Assembly: GCA_033439795.1 (NCBI GenBank)
Contig: JAUTDP010000015.1
Span: 1,364,001-1,428,000, forward strand
Reading direction: 5' to 3'
Source: Sordaria brevicollis
Lineage: Eukaryota; Ascomycota; Sordariomycetes; Sordariales; Sordariaceae
Length of the DNA stretch: 64,000 nucleotides
The position numbers and the translations under genes are program-made. This document shows, piece by piece, positions 59,349 through 64,000 of this stretch (positions are counted from its first letter, which is position 1; each line of letters begins with the position of its first letter). Below the pieces are notes generated by a model. It worked only from the letters and a program-made list of their open reading frames with translations. It was not told where the DNA came from and ran no database searches.

Positions 59349-60877
59349 GCATGACACATGGTCGGTGGTGATGGTGGATCATAGGTCGTCTAGGTCTATG
59401 GTGCTGATTAGGCCCAGACCGTGGAATTCCGCGGCATCCAAGGATCCGGCAATAGGGCCCAAGGGTTATCTGCGAGAATTCACATACTACCTGCGATGGG
59501 GGAAAGGATTGAGTAGAGTAATGGGAGAGTCCCTGAGACTGGATGCTGTGCAATTCTACGGGACGCCTTTTCCATCTCACCCGCCGTGGTCGAACGGAGC
59601 AGGCAAGCCAAACGGCCCTGTTTTCTGGTCATCTTTTCTGGAAAGATATCTCTGGTATCTGTTCCCTTCGATCTAGAAGCATGACCGGTCTAAAAGGGGT
59701 CGAAGATTTCACCACAGGCATCCGAGAGCTGGGCCATATACACAGCGCTACGCCCCGGTCTAGACCGCGGTACACTGTTCACCATGGTGACCTCGGTGAT
59801 ACTAATACCAAGCGCTACCTGGCAAGGCATACGCGGGACCGTGGAGAAGAACAAAGGCTGTTCTGTGAGGGATTTCAAGGCTAGGATTAGGTAGACGGGA
59901 GCAGACAAAAGGTTCAGAAGCAGTGCCGGATGCCCGCTGTTACTCGAGGGCAGTGACTTTCGTTTTCGGGCGTTTCCCCAGGATCTCGTCCACCCTCTGG
60001 TCACGAGGAGAGGATGGAAGAGCTGTGGCACAAGCCCAGAAAAGGCATTCACCACCTTTGAGTACCTAGTAGCTAGCTCTAGGTTGTAGAGGCGCTATGG
60101 TGTTTTGGCCCCTTCATCCCTTGGGATGGTTACTTCTGCCTGGGGCTGTCCCTCGCTTTCCTGAGCTCTGGTAGAGGTATCGGAAGCAGGCCTGACTGCT
60201 TGGCCTCCCGGTTATAGTAGATAGTAGCTTGGAACCCATATTCGAAGTCCCAGAGACAAGATACTTTGTGAGTTGATTCTGTGGCCGTGGCTGAGGTCCG
60301 ACTTTGTTCGGGATGCAAAGTCCTGACATCCCAGACTCACTGCCATCAAGGTTCCCATCGTGACATGAACTCCCGCCGTAAAGTGACTGCCTGCAGGTGC
60401 AGTGCTGTGGTGCTGAACCTCCAGTAACAGTTTCCCGACTAAATGCGCTGTTCTCAGTTAGTGTCAGTGAAGTGAGGGAGTACAACCCCCGTGCATTCCC
60501 CGCCCAAGTGAATTCATTCCATTCACTGTATTTTACTGTACGGAGCCACGAACCAACGCTCTCGGCAGGCTCCGTTTCCCAGGGATTTAAGCTTCCAGAT
60601 CTGACGGGAAGTCAAGCCCCACCTCCTGCACACTGCACACTGCAACGCAACTTTCCTCTTTTGCTTGCAAGGAACTGCACACACTGCACGCCTCACACGA
60701 AATCACGTTTTCCTTCCTTCATATCAACAACCATCACTGCCACTCACTCATTCTCAACGACCAACCTCGACTTCGGGTTTTTCACCTTTCACATTCCGCA
60801 ACGAAGATCGACAGCACAACGCCAGAACACAACACGCACCTCTGTTTGTTTTCCAGTCCATCACGGGGTTTGCAGCA
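59349..60877. other. Intergenic and leader of the last gene
   Basis: About 1.5 kb. The left part holds the phosphatase 3' end. From 60445 to 60877 there is no plus-strand ATG, and the sequence is C-, T- and A-rich, as expected for a leader. No other gene is supported. Confidence 0.5.
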
Positions 60878-63262
60878 ATGTCTTCAGATTCCGACTCTTC
60901 GTCGGATGAGTCCGACCATCAAGACCAATTTCACTTTCGCCAAGAAGAAGAAGAAGTTAACGATTCCGACGCGAGTAACGACGCCCAGTCCGAGTCCGGC
61001 TCCGAGTCCGGATCCAATTCCAACACCAATTCCGAGGAAGGCTCCTCCGACTCAGAAGACGACTCGTCCAGTGACGATGAGGAACCCTCTTCGGAGACGT
61101 TGAGGCGCAACGGCAGGGGTAACCGCCTTTTGGCATCGATGCTCGACCTCGAAGCAAGCGAGTCCTACTCAAGCGAGGACGGTGAGGACTACGACGATGA
61201 TGATGACGACCTCGCCGAACACATCAATGAATTCCCAGGCTCTCGGATAGCCAGGCGCAATGATCACCAGTCTTTCCCCCAGTTCTCGAGCTTGCCCTAT
61301 GAACTTCGCCAGCGCATCTGGGAGATGTTTTGCCCCGAACTGGCGATAAAGGGGCGTGTTTATGAGTTCGTTTGGCGCCCAACTTTAAACCAGTCTGGCA
61401 GTCTGTCTTCTGTCTGGGAAGACCACATGCTCGAGCAGCAAACGGCGCCCGTGCGTGTCATGTCGGCTGTTCATAAGGAAAGCCGTGAGCATGTGGTCCG
61501 GATGTTTCCCGATGTGCTTCGTTTCCGGGATAACCGGCACATGATCCGCTGGGATGCTGAAAACGACATTGTGATGATGAATATGTCTCCCCCCAGTCTC
61601 TATCAGATCGTCAGCCTCCTTTCTCTAGACCCGGTTCCAGGCTTTTCAGACCAAATTCGAAACCTGGCAATAACCGAACAATTTTACCACACCTGCGGCC
61701 GTTTCATCATGCCGAATTCCCCCGAACAACAGCGTCCCACTTTTGCTCAAGGATTGAAGTCGTTTTGCCCAAACATCGAAAAGGCGTTTTGGTCAATTCA
61801 CGACGGGGAAGCTACGAGTGCTTTCCTACGCTGGTGCGCCGACAGAAATAACCATCACTATTTCGTTCGGACCGAAGAGGAGCGTCCAGGCTTAGGGGAA
61901 AATGCCGAATACTTGTACTGCTGGCCCTCGGATCCCAAAATACTCGAGTTGATTCCCAAGGACCTGAGAAGGTTCCAGGATGGAGATGGCAGTTTACTGC
62001 CAGTTATACGCTTCTCCTGGGAGGAGGGCCTGGAGCGCTTTGCGAAGCTCGTCAAATTATACGACAATCCCAATTCTACCTTGGCCGACTTCGAATCAGA
62101 AGACGAGTCAGAGCATGGGGACGAGGAGCCGGATGAATACGAGAGCTCGGGCATTGATGATTCGGAGATCAGCGAGGACGAGGAAGGAGGATCGGAAAGC
62201 GAAGACGATCTTGTTGTCGTCGCAGATGACAGCGATGAAGAGGAGGAAGACTCGAGCGACGAAGATGAAGGGCCAAGCCTTGCGGGACACCGGAACGGAT
62301 CTCATGATAGCCCGATTGAAATCTCGGACGACTCCGATGACGAATCCCACTCTGGAGACAACGCCCATCATGACCAGCCTGGTCTGAGCGACGCCGCTCG
62401 CTTCTCCAGCATAGAGCCTTCGGATTCCGCGACCATGGATGAAGAGTCATCATCATCATCCTCACACCGAGCTGGACCCTCTCGCACTGCCGGCTCTCGC
62501 AGGAAACGGGTACTGGAATCGGATTCGGAAGAGGATGACGAGCATGATGGTCCGCCCAGGAAAGCAGCGCGTATCAGCAACGAGAGTCGCCGCCGTGCCC
62601 GCGCTACTGCTGTGCTTTCAGATGATGAGGACGAGGATGAAGACGTCGACGAGGGGCATAATCGGATGAACCACAAGTCTAAAGCAGTTCAAAAAGCAAG
62701 GGCCAAAGAACCCGTGGTCATCTCAGATGATGATGAGGATGAAGAGGAAGAGGTGGTAGCGAGGTCGCGATTCAAGCGGAAACCCATGAAACGATCCAGG
62801 GTTGTGTCGGACGACGAAGATGAGGATGAGGACGACATGCCACTTCCCAAGAAAATCAGGTCTCGTCGCGGCTTACGACCCCCGGCTTCCGAGTCAGATG
62901 ATGATGACGAGGACAGCGAAGATGACGACGACGGAGAAGGAAGTGGCTCTCGTACAAGCGGTAGTGACGACTCTTCGGAGGATGATGATGAGGCCCCCGC
63001 CAAGCCTCTGACTCTCGCCCAGAAGCTGGAACTCCATCGCCGTAACAACCCTATCCCGGACTCGGATGATGATGATGGCGATCAGAACGACGACGGAAGC
63101 GTCAGTGGGGATGACTACGACGCGAATAACTACGCCGATTTCCAGGATGATGATGAAGGAAACGAGATTGACGATGATGCGGAGGAGGATGAGGAAGATG
63201 AAGACGGCCTCATAATGGACATGGCGGACGAGGAGGATGGTTATGATGAGGATGAGTATTAG
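60878..63262 (+). CDS. 2EXR-domain protein with acidic tail and SIM-like motifs
   Basis: A single exon of 794 residues. The start at 60878 is the first ATG after 433 ATG-free bases; the longer open frame begins with TTG. Residues 1-130 are Ser/Asp/Glu-rich. A 2EXR domain starts near residue 133 with FPQFSSLPYELRQRIWEMFC and continues to about 400; this family is common in fungi and of unknown function. The last 380 residues are extremely acidic, broken by basic patches (RRKRVLE, RRRARAT, KRKPMKRSR) that could be nuclear signals. At least five short hydrophobic-then-acidic motifs look like SUMO-interaction motifs: LVVVADDSDEE (445), PIEISDDSDDE (479), VLSDDEDED (579), PVVISDDDED (612) and VVSDDEDED (642). 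The protein ends DEDEY. Probably nuclear; function unknown. Confidence 0.85.
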   Translation: MSSDSDSSSDESDHQDQFHFRQEEEEVNDSDASNDAQSESGSESGSNSNTNSEEGSSDSEDDSSSDDEEPSSETLRRNGRGNRLLASMLDLEASESYSSEDGEDYDDDDDDLAEHINEFPGSRIARRNDHQSFPQFSSLPYELRQRIWEMFCPELAIKGRVYEFVWRPTLNQSGSLSSVWEDHMLEQQTAPVRVMSAVHKESREHVVRMFPDVLRFRDNRHMIRWDAENDIVMMNMSPPSLYQIVSLLSLDPVPGFSDQIRNLAITEQFYHTCGRFIMPNSPEQQRPTFAQGLKSFCPNIEKAFWSIHDGEATSAFLRWCADRNNHHYFVRTEEERPGLGENAEYLYCWPSDPKILELIPKDLRRFQDGDGSLLPVIRFSWEEGLERFAKLVKLYDNPNSTLADFESEDESEHGDEEPDEYESSGIDDSEISEDEEGGSESEDDLVVVADDSDEEEEDSSDEDEGPSLAGHRNGSHDSPIEISDDSDDESHSGDNAHHDQPGLSDAARFSSIEPSDSATMDEESSSSSSHRAGPSRTAGSRRKRVLESDSEEDDEHDGPPRKAARISNESRRRARATAVLSDDEDEDEDVDEGHNRMNHKSKAVQKARAKEPVVISDDDEDEEEEVVARSRFKRKPMKRSRVVSDDEDEDEDDMPLPKKIRSRRGLRPPASESDDDDEDSEDDDDGEGSGSRTSGSDDSSEDDDEAPAKPLTLAQKLELHRRNNPIPDSDDDDGDQNDDGSVSGDDYDANNYADFQDDDEGNEIDDDAEEDEEDEDGLIMDMADEEDGYDEDEY

Positions 63263-64000
63263 GTGGTCCGCGTTGACCCAGTCCTCTGCAATGGTTCTCC
63301 TCTTTTCTCTCCCGCATACTTGCTTTGAGCATTGAACATACCAAAGATATGACGTCTCATGCCCTTCGTTCGGGAGGCGAAAGTAGACGTTAAATACAAT
63401 AACATACTGAATATACGAATACAATAATCAACTCGATATAACGCAATTCTCCTGACAGTGGAACTGTGAAACCAGGGGCCTTTTGCCTCCAAGCGTAACG
63501 GCTTGCCTTCGAATCAGGTGGGTGACGAACATCAAGAAAATTCTTCAGGTCACCGAGTCGATGCTTCGATGTGTGGAAGAACGGCAGGTGCAAGACGAAC
63601 CCCCCGCGCTCACCGGGTATAAAACAGGAAAGAACGAGCGACCGTCACTCAATTATTTCCCACTCTTAATTCTCGTGAAAGACTTTCCGTAGTCATCTAC
63701 CCGTCGTCCCTTCTCTGACAGTTGGTTAACTACCCTGCACCTTCCACTTCTGACGGTTGGCTCTGGCGAAAGGGAAAGAAATGGAAGATGCCCCTGTCGT
63801 AGGTGCCTTGAGACTTCCACTGCAAGGGGCGAGCCAAGATGCAAGCACCTTATTCCTTCCTTCCCTCATATATTAGTTTTGGAAGCTGGATACTGAGTGG
63901 GAGCATCACATACACCAGGTCATAGAGGTAGAGTCTTGCGGTGAAGCAGTCGAGTGTGATAAAGTGTTCAATCTCCTTGTCTTGGGTATCAGAAGCGTCT
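63263..64000. other. Right-edge region without a gene
   Basis: About 740 bases. The left part is the 3' end of the 2EXR gene. The rest has only short ORFs without protein features. A gene may begin beyond the window. Confidence 0.5.

Noticed and set aside
1..64000. tRNA genes, dispersed 5S rRNA genes and CRISPR arrays
   Set aside because: I looked for B-box-like GGTTCRANTCC words and for 5S-like sequence on both strands by eye and found none convincing; a covariance-model scan could still find one. CRISPR is not expected in this kind of genome and no regularly spaced repeat was seen.

Overview
This 64 kb window looks like chromosomal DNA of a filamentous ascomycete, most likely Neurospora or a close relative such as Sordaria. 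Introns are short (49-192 nt, mostly 54-95), use GT...AG, and often have a CTAAC or CTGAC branch site 10-25 nt before the acceptor. Codons mostly end in C. The histone chaperone Rtt106, Vps4-associated protein 1, a Yvh1-type phosphatase and a fungal argininosuccinate lyase are all recognisable. I see no bacterial, plasmid or phage features. The species is inferred; no single base proves it.

Layout, left to right. 1205-3263 (-): secreted or type I membrane kelch protein. 4228-6246 (-): concentrative nucleoside transporter. 6.2-12.9 kb has no recognisable gene and ends in a leader of about 800 nt without an ATG, in front of a low-complexity protein gene at 12944-13825 (+). 14725-16331 (-): polynucleotide 3'-phosphatase/5'-kinase, with a possible longer form starting at 16442. 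19932-21816 (+): MFS sugar transporter. 22611-24982 (+): secreted PhoD-type phosphatase. 25407-26512 (+): alpha/beta hydrolase of the epoxide hydrolase/dehalogenase type. 29137-29827 (+): small unknown protein. 31042-32310 (-): unknown protein with an internal duplication. 33450-34680 (-): short-chain dehydrogenase. 37491-38208 (-): Vfa1. 38911-40462 (+): argininosuccinate lyase (arg-10). 41056-42623 (+): Rtt106. 42.6-54.1 kb is gene-poor; it holds a MITE-like inverted-repeat element at 46668-46874 and ends in a second long ATG-free leader. 54135-56290 (+): C2H2 zinc-finger protein. 57969-59348 (+): Yvh1-type phosphatase. 60878-63262 (+): 2EXR-domain protein with a long acidic tail and five SUMO-interaction-like motifs.

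The genes do not form a cluster or pathway; this is ordinary mixed eukaryotic gene content. Splice models were built by hand from splice signals, frame continuity and family motifs. Every spliced model sums to a whole number of codons. The most interesting points are the SIM-like array in the last gene, the possible mitochondrial form of the DNA-end-repair enzyme, the internally duplicated unknown protein, the MITE-like element, and two long ATG-free leaders. I found no clear new multi-gene system.
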